Shown here piece after piece: positions 39,771-47,877 of a stretch of 52,943 nucleotides of DNA (position 1 is the first letter of the stretch; each line of letters starts with the position of its first letter). The notes beneath the pieces were generated by a model, which was not told the DNA's origin, did not search any database, and worked only from the letters and a program-made list of their open reading frames with translations. A program made the position numbers and the translations under genes. Source of the DNA: Acidimicrobiales bacterium (GTDB lineage Bacteria; Actinomycetota; Acidimicrobiia; Acidimicrobiales; AC-9); NCBI GenBank assembly GCA_036491125.1, contig DASXCO010000189.1, positions 1-52,943 of the forward strand, written 5' to 3'.

Positions 39771-40829
39771 TCAGGTGTTGTTGGGAGCCCTCCAGACTCG
39801 GCGTGCGCCCTCCTCCTGGAAACGCCGCACAGCGGCGTACCGCTGCTCAGGCTCTCGTAGGGTGAGGCGGGCAGTAACGGTTGCACGACCAGAAGAAAGC
39901 AGCCGCGCGGGGGCGGACGCCGCGTTGAGAGCGCTTCCAGCAATCCTCGCGACCGCCCGCGGAGACGGATAACCGTAGGGGGCGAGCATCGGCGTGACGA
40001 TCGCTGACACCCGCGCTCGGTCTGCTGCCCCGAATCGGTCCTGCCATGCACCACGAGGAGCTGGTGCCACAGCGTCGAGCGCCCGACGCTGCCAGGGCGC
40101 AGCGGCGGTAGCGATCGTGGCTTGCCGACGGGACGGATCCAATAGCATGCTTGGGTCGTACTGCTCGTCGAGGAATGAGCACACCAGGCGCAGGGTCGTG
40201 TCGGCTTCCCGGCAGAGGTCCTCGTAGCGGACGCGCATGTACTGGGCAGGACCGCGGGCGGTGCCCGCCCTGACATTGTCGAGTGTGAACCGCAGGTAGC
40301 GGCGGGCGATCGCCGCCGGGTCTTCTTGTTCCCACGGCATGGCTGCCGACGAGGCGACGACGTCCCGCGGGTCCCGCACGATGTGGACGATCTGCGCTTC
40401 TGGAAAAAGCTCCCAGGCGTCGGTGGCCGGCTGTCCCGGGGTCTTGTCCGACCAACGCTGCTTCCCGTGCCGCTCTGCGAAGTCGGCCATCATCGAGTTG
40501 AAGACGGCTCGGTACGTGCGATCGGAGCCCTTCAGCCGCTCGAACAAGGTAGCCTCATCGAAACCTGAATCGGCCAGCAGAGGCGGCACGGGGTTCAGGG
40601 TCTCGTGAACAACGCGGCGCAGCCGGGCATCGTCGTGAAGATCACCCCAGAAGTCCCGCAGGTGGTACACGCGGAAGAAGAAGTACGTCTCGGGCGGTGC
40701 AGCGATCCGTGGGTGGGCACCCAGTAGCGCCTGGAGAAGAGTTGTGCCGCTGCGCTGGAAGCCGACGACGAAGATCGGCCTGTCTTCCTTAGTACTGGCA
40801 GCCGTCGCCGACGGGAGGGCATACGTCAT
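39771..40829 (-). CDS. PAPS-dependent sulfotransferase
   Basis: 352 residues from ATG 40829, overlapping the upstream methyltransferase stop by 4 nt (ATGA). A frame extending to 41474 is antisense-phase sequence and is rejected. The 5'-phosphosulfate loop is FVVGFQRSGTTLLQALLGAHP (residues ~20-40). The 3'-phosphate motif is IVHIVRDPRDVVASSAAMPW. RYEDLCREADTTL and a conserved SDKTP (WSDKTPGQ) are present as in the sulfotransferase-3 family. It moves sulfate from PAPS to a hydroxyl of a glycan or lipid. Within this locus a sulfated polysaccharide is the natural inference. It converges with the GH5 gene, only 3 bp apart. Confidence 0.88.
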   Translation of the reverse strand: MTYALPSATAASTKEDRPIFVVGFQRSGTTLLQALLGAHPRIAAPPETYFFFRVYHLRDFWGDLHDDARLRRVVHETLNPVPPLLADSGFDEATLFERLKGSDRTYRAVFNSMMADFAERHGKQRWSDKTPGQPATDAWELFPEAQIVHIVRDPRDVVASSAAMPWEQEDPAAIARRYLRFTLDNVRAGTARGPAQYMRVRYEDLCREADTTLRLVCSFLDEQYDPSMLLDPSRRQATIATAAAPWQRRALDAVAPAPRGAWQDRFGAADRARVSAIVTPMLAPYGYPSPRAVARIAGSALNAASAPARLLSSGRATVTARLTLREPEQRYAAVRRFQEEGARRVWRAPNNT

Positions 40830-41467
40830 CTTGGCGTGAATACCTCCCAGGAGCCGGACCCCACAGACCCCGTTCGGACTCGGACGAATCCCGCTTCGTG
40901 CCAGCGTCCGACCCAGGCCGACAGGTTGTCCCGCACGGGGTATGTCGTGCTTGCCGTCAGCACCTCGGCATCGTCCGTGCACACCCGCCGAAGCTCGTCG
41001 AGCACGGGGACTGCATTCAGCGATGTGACGAGATCGAACGATGCTGCCGGAAAGGGCAGGCGAATTGACGTCGCGTGTTTGAAGGACAGGTTCGGGCGCG
41101 GATAGCGCGATCGCGCCTGGCGAAGCATTCGGCGGGAGGTGTCGACGGCCGTGACCTCGGTCGCTGGATCCCGATCGGCGACCAAGGCGGCCGAGGGGCC
41201 GGCACCGGTGCCGATGTCGAGTGCCCGGCGAGCGGTGCGACACGAGGTGAGTCCGTCGAGGAGCGGCGCACTGTGCGACCGGGTGTCCCCGTAGCCGGAC
41301 CACCGGGGGGCCGCCAGGAAGTAGTAGAGGGATGCGGCCAGTCGGTCGGACAGCGCCGGCTGCCCCACCATGAAGAGAGATATGGCATAGCGCTGGCGGC
41401 TCGGGTCTGTAACACGTTCGAGCAAACCGAGCGCCTCCGCGCGACCTCGGGAGAGGAGGGCTGTCAT
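40826..41467 (-). CDS. Class I SAM-dependent methyltransferase
   Basis: 213 residues from ATG 41467 with GAGG 7 nt upstream. A longer frame to 41689 lacks support. Motif I ALDIGTGAGPSAALVAD, the acidic post-I residue in VTAVDTSRRML, ATSIRLPFPAASFDLVTSLNAV and a LDELRRVCTDDAEVL region are visible. The N-terminus (MTALLSRGRAEALGLLERVTDP) is helical. Translationally coupled to the sulfotransferase, suggesting that methyl and sulfate groups are placed on the same polymer. Confidence 0.83.
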   Translation of the reverse strand: MTALLSRGRAEALGLLERVTDPSRQRYAISLFMVGQPALSDRLAASLYYFLAAPRWSGYGDTRSHSAPLLDGLTSCRTARRALDIGTGAGPSAALVADRDPATEVTAVDTSRRMLRQARSRYPRPNLSFKHATSIRLPFPAASFDLVTSLNAVPVLDELRRVCTDDAEVLTASTTYPVRDNLSAWVGRWHEAGFVRVRTGSVGSGSWEVFTPR

Positions 41468-41801
41468 CGTGCACCTCGTGCTCGCCCCGACACTGAGTGC
41501 AGGCCGTGGCAACGTCGAAGAGCTGGTCCTGAACCTCGTGTCGAGCTCATTCGCTCCATGTCCTGAGTGGCAACTTGTTCGCCTGCGGCCGCGGCAATTT
41601 CGACACGAAGGGGACCCAATCCTTCCGGCGGCGGGAGAGCGGGGTCCTGTCTTCGTGGCGCTTGCCGTCCCCCGTCCTCGCCTACCCACAGAATCCTCGG
41701 GCCATCGGCGCAGTCCCGCTGGTCAGGAGCACCCATCGCGGTCCTAATTGCCTGATTCGCGGCTTTGGCCCCTGTTGACGCTATCGGTATGATATGGGGG
41801 A
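41468..41801. other. 334-bp divergent intergenic region
   Basis: It lies between the methyltransferase start (minus) and the second GH113-like start (plus). An open frame from 41469 to 41747 has poor codon character and no ribosome site, and I do not call it. The last ~40 bp hold the predicted promoter of the GH113-like gene. The rest is GC-rich with no repeat or RNA structure that I can recognise. Confidence 0.5.
41765..41793 (+). promoter_or_regulatory. Predicted leaderless promoter of the second GH113-like gene
   Basis: TTGGCC (41765-41770) and TATGAT (41788-41793) are 17 bp apart. TATGAT ends exactly 8 nt before ATG 41802, so transcription would begin at or just before the start codon. 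The paralogue at 8818 has the same -10-to-ATG distance. Confidence 0.5.
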
Positions 41802-43262
41802 ATGGGTCGATCGATCCTGAGGGTGGCGCTGGGGACACTCGCCATCGCCGGACTGACACTGGCGACGACGGCAGGTTCCTCGGCGAGAGCGGGTGCTGAC
41901 ACCACAGGCGGTCGGCTGTCTGGGGTGGACTTCCTCACTGGTTACAAGGCGCTCGCTCAGAACGGGTCCGAGTTCCAGCGGATCAAGGCCGATGGCGCCA
42001 ACACGGTCTCCTTCGATGTCTGGTGGGAGGTCCCGAGCTCGTCCTCGTCGACCGTGGCCCCTGAACCGGGCGCAACCGATTCGGACGCGGACCTTCTCGC
42101 TGCTGCGCAGGAGGCGCACCAGGCTGGGCTGAATGTCACCCTCACGCCCAAGATCGTGATCGGCTCCAACGTCAACAACAGCGGCTGGCGGGGTGAGTAC
42201 AACCCGCCCGATCCCGCCACCTTCTTCGCGAGCTACCAATCGATGGTCAATCACTACGCCTTGCTGGCCCAGCAGGCTGGCATGTCGATGTTCCTCGTAG
42301 GCAGTGAGATGACCGCCTCGGACGGATACGTCGGATACTGGCGGCAGGTGATCGCTTCGGCGCGTGAGCGCTTTAGTGGCCCGATCGGCTACGAGGTCGA
42401 TTGGCGGGAGATCCCCCAGTTCAGCTGGGGCGATGCGATCGATGTCTTGCTCCTCTCGGCCTACTTCCCTCTCTCAGACGCGCAGTCCCCCACGCTGGCC
42501 CAGTTGGAGGCGGGGTGGCACTCCTATCGGTCTCCGGGGGCGACCCAGACCCAGGACGCGTTCTCCGAGGTCGCTGGCTTCGCTCGACGGTGGGGCAAGC
42601 CGATCGTGTTTGGCGAGGCCGGCTACACGGCTACCACCTATCCGGCCAACCAGCCCTGGTGGAACGCTCCCAACCCGGCAAACCCCGACCTGCAGTATCT
42701 CGCGTACCGCGCCCTCCTCGACACGTTCGTCGGACAGCCCTGGTGGGGCGGCGTCCTGTGGTGGGCGTGGAACGACACCGAGCCCCGTAGCCCCGAGAAC
42801 AAGCCCGCCGAGAGCCTGATCGGGGCCCATTCGGTGGCTGGCGCCGGATCACCGGGTAGCGCGTCGGCTGAAGGCGCGCCGGGCGGCACTGCGGGCTCGG
42901 GCCGCGGGAGCCCCTCTGTTCCTGCCGCTGCGCCGGGCATAGGGGCGAATGGCGTGGGCAACCCGTCGACTCAGGACGGGGGCACCGCCTTGGCGGCTGG
43001 CGGTGCCCCGTTCGTTCGAGCGCCTGACGAAACGCCCCCCTTGCCTCCGGATGGCACGGCTCGGGGTGCCAGTCAGTCACCCCCGGGGAAGAGCCGGCTG
43101 ATTGCCCTGAAGGAGGTTGCATCGGGTGACAACGGAGCAGCCGCCGGCCTGGCTCTCGGGGCGATGGGAGCGCTCGCCCTCGCCCTGGCCACCCTGTTTC
43201 GTTTCCGGAGCGCGGTGCTCGACGCCATAAAGGGACGCCGGCTGGGTCTGATCCGCCGGTGA
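41802..43262 (+). CDS. Secreted, membrane-anchored GH113-like glycoside hydrolase (paralogue B)
   Basis: 486 residues from ATG 41802. Signal peptide 1-30 (GRSILRVALGTLAIAGLTLA). The barrel (about 38-345) repeats the motifs of paralogue A nearly residue for residue: GVDFLTGY, IKADGANTVSFDVWW, LTPKIVIGSNVNNSGW, acid/base Glu169 in LVGSEM, LLLSAYFPLS and nucleophile Glu272 in IVFGEAGY. It differs in a longer Gly/Ser/Pro linker (about 350-435) before the C-terminal hydrophobic helix (about 448-465) and a basic tail (KGRRLGLIRR). The same outward-facing anchored layout applies. The gene closes the polysaccharide locus and precedes the housekeeping operon by 107 bp. Confidence 0.83.
   Translation: MGRSILRVALGTLAIAGLTLATTAGSSARAGADTTGGRLSGVDFLTGYKALAQNGSEFQRIKADGANTVSFDVWWEVPSSSSSTVAPEPGATDSDADLLAAAQEAHQAGLNVTLTPKIVIGSNVNNSGWRGEYNPPDPATFFASYQSMVNHYALLAQQAGMSMFLVGSEMTASDGYVGYWRQVIASARERFSGPIGYEVDWREIPQFSWGDAIDVLLLSAYFPLSDAQSPTLAQLEAGWHSYRSPGATQTQDAFSEVAGFARRWGKPIVFGEAGYTATTYPANQPWWNAPNPANPDLQYLAYRALLDTFVGQPWWGGVLWWAWNDTEPRSPENKPAESLIGAHSVAGAGSPGSASAEGAPGGTAGSGRGSPSVPAAAPGIGANGVGNPSTQDGGTALAAGGAPFVRAPDETPPLPPDGTARGASQSPPGKSRLIALKEVASGDNGAAAGLALGAMGALALALATLFRFRSAVLDAIKGRRLGLIRR
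41916..42825 (+). repeat. Long imperfect direct repeat, copy B (GH113-like coding sequence)
   Basis: Same-orientation counterpart of 8932-9867. Similarity runs through the whole barrel-coding part and fades in the linker. Recombination between the copies would remove the ~33 kb that lies between them. Confidence 0.7.
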
Positions 43263-43369
43263 GTTCGCATCCTCAGTGGCGCTGGGGAGGGCTGTGAGGC
43301 AGGCACGCCAGCTACCAACTGAGCGCGTCCCGCCGCCTGGCCCGCTGGTAGCCTCGCGAGCGGATACCC

Positions 43370-44458
43370 GTGTCCTCGACCCAAGTCAAGATCCTCGTTC
43401 CCGGCAACCATCTGATGGTCGGCCTCCTGGGGCAGCGCGACGAGTTGCTGCGCCTGGTGGAGGAGGCCTTCGGGGGAGCCCGGATCCTCGTGCGGGGCAA
43501 CGAGATAACCGTGGAAGGGGAGGACGCCGAGCGGGTGGGTCGCCTCTTCGAGGAGCTCGTGCTCCTGCTGGAGAAGGGCCACGGCCTCGACGCCGTCAAC
43601 GTGGGTCGAACCATCGACATGGTCAAGGCCAACGAGCGGCCCTCCGAGGTGCTCAGCTCCGAGGTCCTCCGGTCGGCCAGAGGCCGGACCGTCCGGCCCA
43701 AGACCGCTGGCCAGAAGCGCTACACCGACGCTATCCGTGACAACGTGATCACCTTCTGTATCGGTCCGGCGGGCACCGGGAAGTCCTATCTGGCGGTGGC
43801 CCTCGCCGTGCAGGCACTTCAGGCCAAGCAGGTGAACCGGATCATCCTCACCCGTCCGGCGGTCGAGGCTGGCGAGCGGCTCGGCTTCCTGCCCGGGGAC
43901 CTCATGGCCAAGGTGGACCCGTACCTCCGCCCGCTGTACGACGCCCTCTACGACATGCTCGAGCCGGAGGCGATGCAGCGACTGATCGACCGGGGCACCA
44001 TCGAGGTGGCTCCCTTGGCCTTCATGCGAGGGAGGACGCTCAACTCCAGCTTCATCATCCTCGATGAGGCCCAGAACACCACACCCGAGCAGATGAAGAT
44101 GTTCCTTACCCGGATCGGCTTCGGCTCCAAGGCCGTGGTGACCGGCGACGTGACCCAGGTCGATCTGGCGGGGGGGCGCTCCGGGATGGTCGGACTCGAC
44201 CGGATCCTGGACGGTATCGACGACCTGGCCTTCGTGTGGCTCACCCAGCGCGACGTCGTCCGTCATCGCATCGTGGCCGACATCGTCTCGGCCTACGAGC
44301 GGGTTGGCGGCGGGGGCCCGGTCGGCCGCGGTTCGGCGCCCGGGCCCTCCGTGGGACCGACCCGGACGACGCCGCCTGACGGCGAGTCGCCCCGCGGGCT
44401 GGCGCCCGAGCCCGCGCCCGAGTGGGCATCTGGCCCGGCTACTGCCGGGCCTCGTTGA
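43370..44458 (+). CDS. phoH: PhoH-family ATPase
   Basis: 362 residues from GTG 43370. Residues 1-100 form a KH-like N-terminal part (VKILVPGNHLMVGLLGQRDELLRLVEEAFG). The P-loop domain has GPAGTGKS (132-139), TRPAVEAGERLGFLPGDL, and the Walker B LDEAQN around Asp232-Glu233, followed by VTGDVTQVDL. The last ~45 residues are Pro/Gly-rich and nonconserved. PhoH-like proteins are linked to RNA metabolism and commonly precede ybeY, as here (18 nt apart). Confidence 0.93.
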   Translation: MSSTQVKILVPGNHLMVGLLGQRDELLRLVEEAFGGARILVRGNEITVEGEDAERVGRLFEELVLLLEKGHGLDAVNVGRTIDMVKANERPSEVLSSEVLRSARGRTVRPKTAGQKRYTDAIRDNVITFCIGPAGTGKSYLAVALAVQALQAKQVNRIILTRPAVEAGERLGFLPGDLMAKVDPYLRPLYDALYDMLEPEAMQRLIDRGTIEVAPLAFMRGRTLNSSFIILDEAQNTTPEQMKMFLTRIGFGSKAVVTGDVTQVDLAGGRSGMVGLDRILDGIDDLAFVWLTQRDVVRHRIVADIVSAYERVGGGGPVGRGSAPGPSVGPTRTTPPDGESPRGLAPEPAPEWASGPATAGPR

Positions 44459-44476
44459 GAAGGGCAGCTGGCGAGG

Positions 44477-45010
44477 GTGGCCATCGAGGTGTTCGTCGCA
44501 GACGAGCAGTCGACCCGTCCGGTGGAGCCCTCTCGGTGGATGGGTCTCGCCGAGTCTGTCCTGTCCGCCGAAGAGGTGACTGGTGAGGCAGAGCTGTCCG
44601 TCCTCTTCGTCGAGGAGGAGGACATGGCCCAGCTCAACCAGCGCTTCCTGGGCGAGGAGGGGCCGACGGACGTCCTGGCCTTCGCCATCGACGAAGAGCC
44701 GGTGGAGAGCGGCCGCTCGCCCGACTCGGGTGGCACCGGTCCGGGTTGGGTCCCCTCCGAGCCCGCGGACGTGCCGAGCCTCCTCGGCGACGTGGTGATC
44801 TGTCCCGCGGTCGCCTGGCGTAACGCCCCGGACCACGCCGGCACTTACGAGGATGAGCTCGCCCTCCTCGTGGTCCACGGCATCCTCCACCTCCTCGGGA
44901 TGGACCACCTCGACGATGAGGAGGCGACGGCCATGGAGCGGCGCGAGCGCGAGCTCCTGGACCGCTACCACCGGCGACGACCCGGAGCTTCGTCGTCGGC
45001 AGAGGCGTGA
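44477..45010 (+). CDS. ybeY: Endoribonuclease YbeY (16S rRNA 3'-end maturation)
   Basis: 177 residues from GTG 44477. The metal-binding HGxLHLxGxDH motif is HGILHLLGMDH, giving His134, His138 and His144 as zinc ligands. SVLFVEEEDMAQLNQRFLG and TDVLAFAID are the other conserved blocks. A Gly/Ser/Pro-rich insertion (about 73-100) between LAFAID and LLGDVVICP makes it longer than the usual ~150 residues. Functions in rRNA processing and ribosome quality control. Its stop overlaps the next GTG. Confidence 0.93.
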   Translation: MAIEVFVADEQSTRPVEPSRWMGLAESVLSAEEVTGEAELSVLFVEEEDMAQLNQRFLGEEGPTDVLAFAIDEEPVESGRSPDSGGTGPGWVPSEPADVPSLLGDVVICPAVAWRNAPDHAGTYEDELALLVVHGILHLLGMDHLDDEEATAMERRERELLDRYHRRRPGASSSAEA

Positions 45011-46320
45011 TGGTGCTGCTGGCCACCACCGGGTGGGAGACGACCGATTCTGCACTCGTCGTGGCCATCGCGATCCTTCTCCTTTTCGCCGCCGTGCTGG
45101 CGCTGGCCGAGACCAGCCTGGTTCGCACCAGCCGGGTGAAGGCGGTGAGCCTCGAGGAGGAGGGTCGCCGAGGCGCTCGCCGGTTGGCCCGCCTCGTCGA
45201 GAACCCCGAGCGCTTCCTCAACCCGGTCTTGCTCCTGGTGCTCGTCTGCCAGCTGGTGGCCGCCACCCTGGTCGGCGTGGTCTCCGAGCACCTGTTCGGC
45301 GCCCTTGGCGTGGCCTTGGCCACCGTCTTCGAGGTGACCGTCATCTTCGTCCTGGCCGAGGCGGTGCCGAAGAACTGGGCCGTGCAGCACCCCGACCGGG
45401 CCGCCCTCTTCTCGGCCCCGATCGTGGCCGCTCTGATCCGGTTCCCACCGGTGCGTCTGTTGTCGGGGGTGCTCATCGGGCTCGCCAACCTGATCCTCCC
45501 CGGAGGCAAGGGTCGTCCCGACGCCTACGTCTCCGAGCGAGAGCTCCTGGCCATGGCCGACGTGGCCGAGGAGGCGGACGTGATCGAGACCGAGGAGCGG
45601 GCGTTGATCCACTCGATCATCGAGTTCGGTGACACCGTGGTGCGGGAGGTCATGGTCCCGCGGCCCGACATCCTGGCCGCCGAAGCGTCTGACCCCGTCT
45701 CCGACGTCATCGAGGTGGCCATGCGGGCCGGCTACAGCCGCATTCCCGTCTACGAGGGCAACATCGACAACATCATCGGCATCGTCTACGCCAAGGACCT
45801 GATGCGGGCGGACCTCGACGACCGCGAGGAGACGCCCGCACGCAGCCTCGTCCGGGAGGCCCACTTCGTTCCCGAGACGAAGCGGATCGCCGAGTTGATG
45901 CGCGAGATGCAGAACCAGAAGTTCCACATGGCCATCGTCATCGACGAGTACGGAGGCACGGCCGGCCTCGTCACCCTCGAGGACCTCATCGAGGAGCTCG
46001 TCGGTGAGATCGTTGACGAGTACGACGTCGAAGAGCCCGCGATCGAGCCCCTGGCCAACGGCGAGTACCGGGTCAATGCCCGGATGCCAGTCGACGAGGT
46101 AAACGAGTTCCTCCATGCCGAGCTGCCCGATGGCGACTGGGACACTGTCGGGGGTCTGGTGTTCAGCCTTCTCGGCCATGTGCCCACCGAGGGCGAGAGC
46201 GTCGAGGCCAACGGTCATCGCCTGGCCGCTGAGAAGATCCAGGGTCGCCGCATCGGTCGGGTTCGCATCGCCAAGCTGCCGGGCGACCCAGCTGAGGCGA
46301 CGGATAAACCCCGGGACTAG
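45007..46320 (+). CDS. CNNM/CBS-domain transporter-associated protein (CorC/HlyC family)
   Basis: 437 residues from GTG 45007 (ATG 45010 equally possible), overlapping ybeY by 4 nt. The CNNM/DUF21 membrane part (about 1-170) has LAETSLVRTSRVKA, VLLLVLVCQLVAATLVG and LAEAVPKNWAV. The paired CBS domains (about 205-345) begin near VREVMVPRPDI and contain SRIPVYEGNIDNIIGIV and MAIVIDEYGGTAGLVTLEDLIEELVGEI. A CorC_HlyC ending (TVGGLVFSLLGHVPTEGE) completes it. Members are implicated in Mg/Co efflux or metal homeostasis. Part of the phoH-ybeY-corC-era operon. Confidence 0.93.
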   Translation: MMVLLATTGWETTDSALVVAIAILLLFAAVLALAETSLVRTSRVKAVSLEEEGRRGARRLARLVENPERFLNPVLLLVLVCQLVAATLVGVVSEHLFGALGVALATVFEVTVIFVLAEAVPKNWAVQHPDRAALFSAPIVAALIRFPPVRLLSGVLIGLANLILPGGKGRPDAYVSERELLAMADVAEEADVIETEERALIHSIIEFGDTVVREVMVPRPDILAAEASDPVSDVIEVAMRAGYSRIPVYEGNIDNIIGIVYAKDLMRADLDDREETPARSLVREAHFVPETKRIAELMREMQNQKFHMAIVIDEYGGTAGLVTLEDLIEELVGEIVDEYDVEEPAIEPLANGEYRVNARMPVDEVNEFLHAELPDGDWDTVGGLVFSLLGHVPTEGESVEANGHRLAAEKIQGRRIGRVRIAKLPGDPAEATDKPRD

Positions 46321-46329
46321 GGGACGCAG

Positions 46330-47166
46330 GTGCGAACCGGGTTCGTCGGCCTGGTGGGAAGGCCGAATGTCGGCAAGTCCACCCTCGTGAACCGCATCCT
46401 CGGAACCAAGGTGTCCATCACGTCCGACAAGCCCCAGACGACGCGCCTGCGGATTCGTGGCGTGCTCAACCAGCCCGGGGCTCAGGTGGTGCTCGTCGAC
46501 ACCCCAGGCATCCACAAGCCGCGCACAGCGCTCGGCGAGCGCCTCAACGACCTAGCCGCCGACTCGATCAACGGCGTCGATGTCGTCGTCCTGATGCTGG
46601 ACGCCACTGCTCCGCTCGGTCGGGGCGATCGCTTCGTGGCCAGGCAGGTCCCGACCGATGCCATCGTGGTGGTGAACAAGATCGACGTCGCTTCGCCCGC
46701 CCAGGTGCTAGCCCAGCTCCAGGCCGCTGCCGGCCTCGAGCTGGCGGAGTACTTCCCGGTCTCGGCCGTCACCGGTGAGGGAGTCGAGCCGCTGGTCTCC
46801 ACCCTCGTGGCCCGGATGCCCGAGGGACCGGCGTACTACCCGCCGGACGTCGCCGCCGACCTTCCCCAGGCCGTGTGGGTGGCCGAGCTGGTCCGCGAGC
46901 AACTGCTGGTTCAGGCACGCGAGGAGCTGCCTCACTCGATCGCCTGCCGGGTCACCGAATGGGAGTGGCCGCGGATTCGCTGCGAGATACTCGTCGAGCG
47001 GGAGTCCCAGAAGGGGATCGTCATTGGCCGGGGCGGCGCCGTCCTCAAAGCCGTTGGCGAGGCGGTGCGAGCACAACTGGAGCCCGGGGCCTACCTGGAG
47101 CTCTTCGTCAAGGTCGACAAGGACTGGCAACGTCGCCCACACGCGCTCGAGCGCTTGGGGTACTGA
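46330..47166 (+). CDS. era: GTPase Era (30S subunit assembly)
   Basis: 278 residues from GTG 46330 with AGGGGA 5 nt upstream. G1 GRPNVGKS (10-17), G2 region PQTTR, G3 DTPGI, G4 NKID and a SAVTGEGV G5-type loop. The C-terminal KH domain begins near VTEWEWPRIRCEI and holds the RNA-binding KGIVIGRGG. It binds the 3' end of 16S rRNA and completes the operon with ybeY. In many actinobacteria recO comes next; here a secreted protein does. Confidence 0.96.
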   Translation: MRTGFVGLVGRPNVGKSTLVNRILGTKVSITSDKPQTTRLRIRGVLNQPGAQVVLVDTPGIHKPRTALGERLNDLAADSINGVDVVVLMLDATAPLGRGDRFVARQVPTDAIVVVNKIDVASPAQVLAQLQAAAGLELAEYFPVSAVTGEGVEPLVSTLVARMPEGPAYYPPDVAADLPQAVWVAELVREQLLVQAREELPHSIACRVTEWEWPRIRCEILVERESQKGIVIGRGGAVLKAVGEAVRAQLEPGAYLELFVKVDKDWQRRPHALERLGY

Positions 47167-47195
47167 GTCTCCGCTGCCCCCCCAATTGCCAAAAG

Positions 47196-47226
47196 GCGGG
47201 CCCGGGTGTAGGCCTACGGCGCCCGC
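47196..47226 (+). terminator. Possible hairpin after era
   Basis: GCGGGC (47196-47201) and GCCCGC (47221-47226) form a 6-bp stem around a 19-nt loop that itself contains the palindrome GTAGGCCTAC (47208-47217). It may terminate the era operon or serve as a regulatory site for the next gene. Confidence 0.3.
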
Positions 47227-47256
47227 GTGGGACGGGTCGAGCTGGGGAGGTCGATA

Positions 47257-47877
47257 GTGATACGGCGTAGCCATTTGGCCACGCGATACGGGAGGGCGCC
47301 TCTTCTCGCGCTCATGCTCATCGCATCTGCATTCGTGGCACAGCAGCCTGCTGGGGCTGCGACGCCATCGAATTACGGTGAGGCCAGCTTCGCCATGGGG
47401 TGGTTCGGGCCCGGTCCAGATCCAGGGCCGCAAGGCCACGTCTTCTCGTTGGATCTTGAAGGCGTCTTTCAGATCCAAGGACAGACGTACTCTGGTCTCG
47501 TCGGGTTCTTGAACAATGGTGAGCTCTCGCCCCAGCTCGACTCGAGCCTGTCCCAGACCGGCACGATCAACCCGATAAGCACTGCCGAGGGTTGCGCCGC
47601 CGTAGGCGTCCAGCCGGCCGTCGCCTTCGAACATCCCCTCGTCCTCGGAGGCAGTCCCTGCGGTGAGCCGGCGGCGACCCACCTCCTGCTGATGAACTGT
47701 GGTGGTACGTACGCGCGTACGTCCGCAGTCCTCAGCCTCGACCTATCGTGCACCGTCAGCGTTGACCAGGGCCAGGCTGTTCCGTGGACGACGATCGCCA
47801 CGGTACCTCTCCAGACTGACGGTCCTGTACCGGGTGATTACTCAACTTCAAGCGGGACTGGCGTCTACTCGTCGTAG
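47257..47877 (+). CDS. Secreted protein of unknown function
   Basis: 206 residues from GTG 47257, chosen for GGGGAGG 6 nt upstream; GTG 47227 adds ten residues. Basic start (IRRSHLATRYGR), hydrophobic core (APLLALMLIASAFVA) and AGAA-type cleavage site indicate a signal peptide. The mature part is beta-prone and has Gly/Ser/Thr-rich segments with four Cys (EGCAAV, GSPCGE, LMNCGG, LSCTVS), probably two disulfides. No known domain recognised. It ends 13 bp inside the 3' end of the convergent dinG gene. Confidence 0.7.
   Translation: MIRRSHLATRYGRAPLLALMLIASAFVAQQPAGAATPSNYGEASFAMGWFGPGPDPGPQGHVFSLDLEGVFQIQGQTYSGLVGFLNNGELSPQLDSSLSQTGTINPISTAEGCAAVGVQPAVAFEHPLVLGGSPCGEPAATHLLLMNCGGTYARTSAVLSLDLSCTVSVDQGQAVPWTTIATVPLQTDGPVPGDYSTSSGTGVYSS

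Noticed and set aside
41469-41747. 92-residue open frame in the 41.5-kb intergenic region
   Set aside because: No ribosome site, atypical codon use, and an overlap with the promoter-like side of the divergent gene.
43073-45055. A 660-residue minus-strand open frame antisense to phoH and ybeY
   Set aside because: It mirrors two well-supported genes and its translation is Arg/Gly/His/Leu low-complexity, typical of antisense frames in GC-rich DNA. No ribosome site or domain is visible.
44965-46515. A 516-residue minus-strand open frame antisense to the corC-like gene
   Set aside because: It is Asp/His/Val-rich shadow sequence of a conserved gene. No domain is recognisable.
22796-47216. TAGGCCTA palindrome at 22796-22803 and inside 47208-47217, with a related half at 28844
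   Set aside because: Two or three copies of such an 8-mer are close to what chance allows in 53 kb, and contexts differ. I do not propose a regulon.
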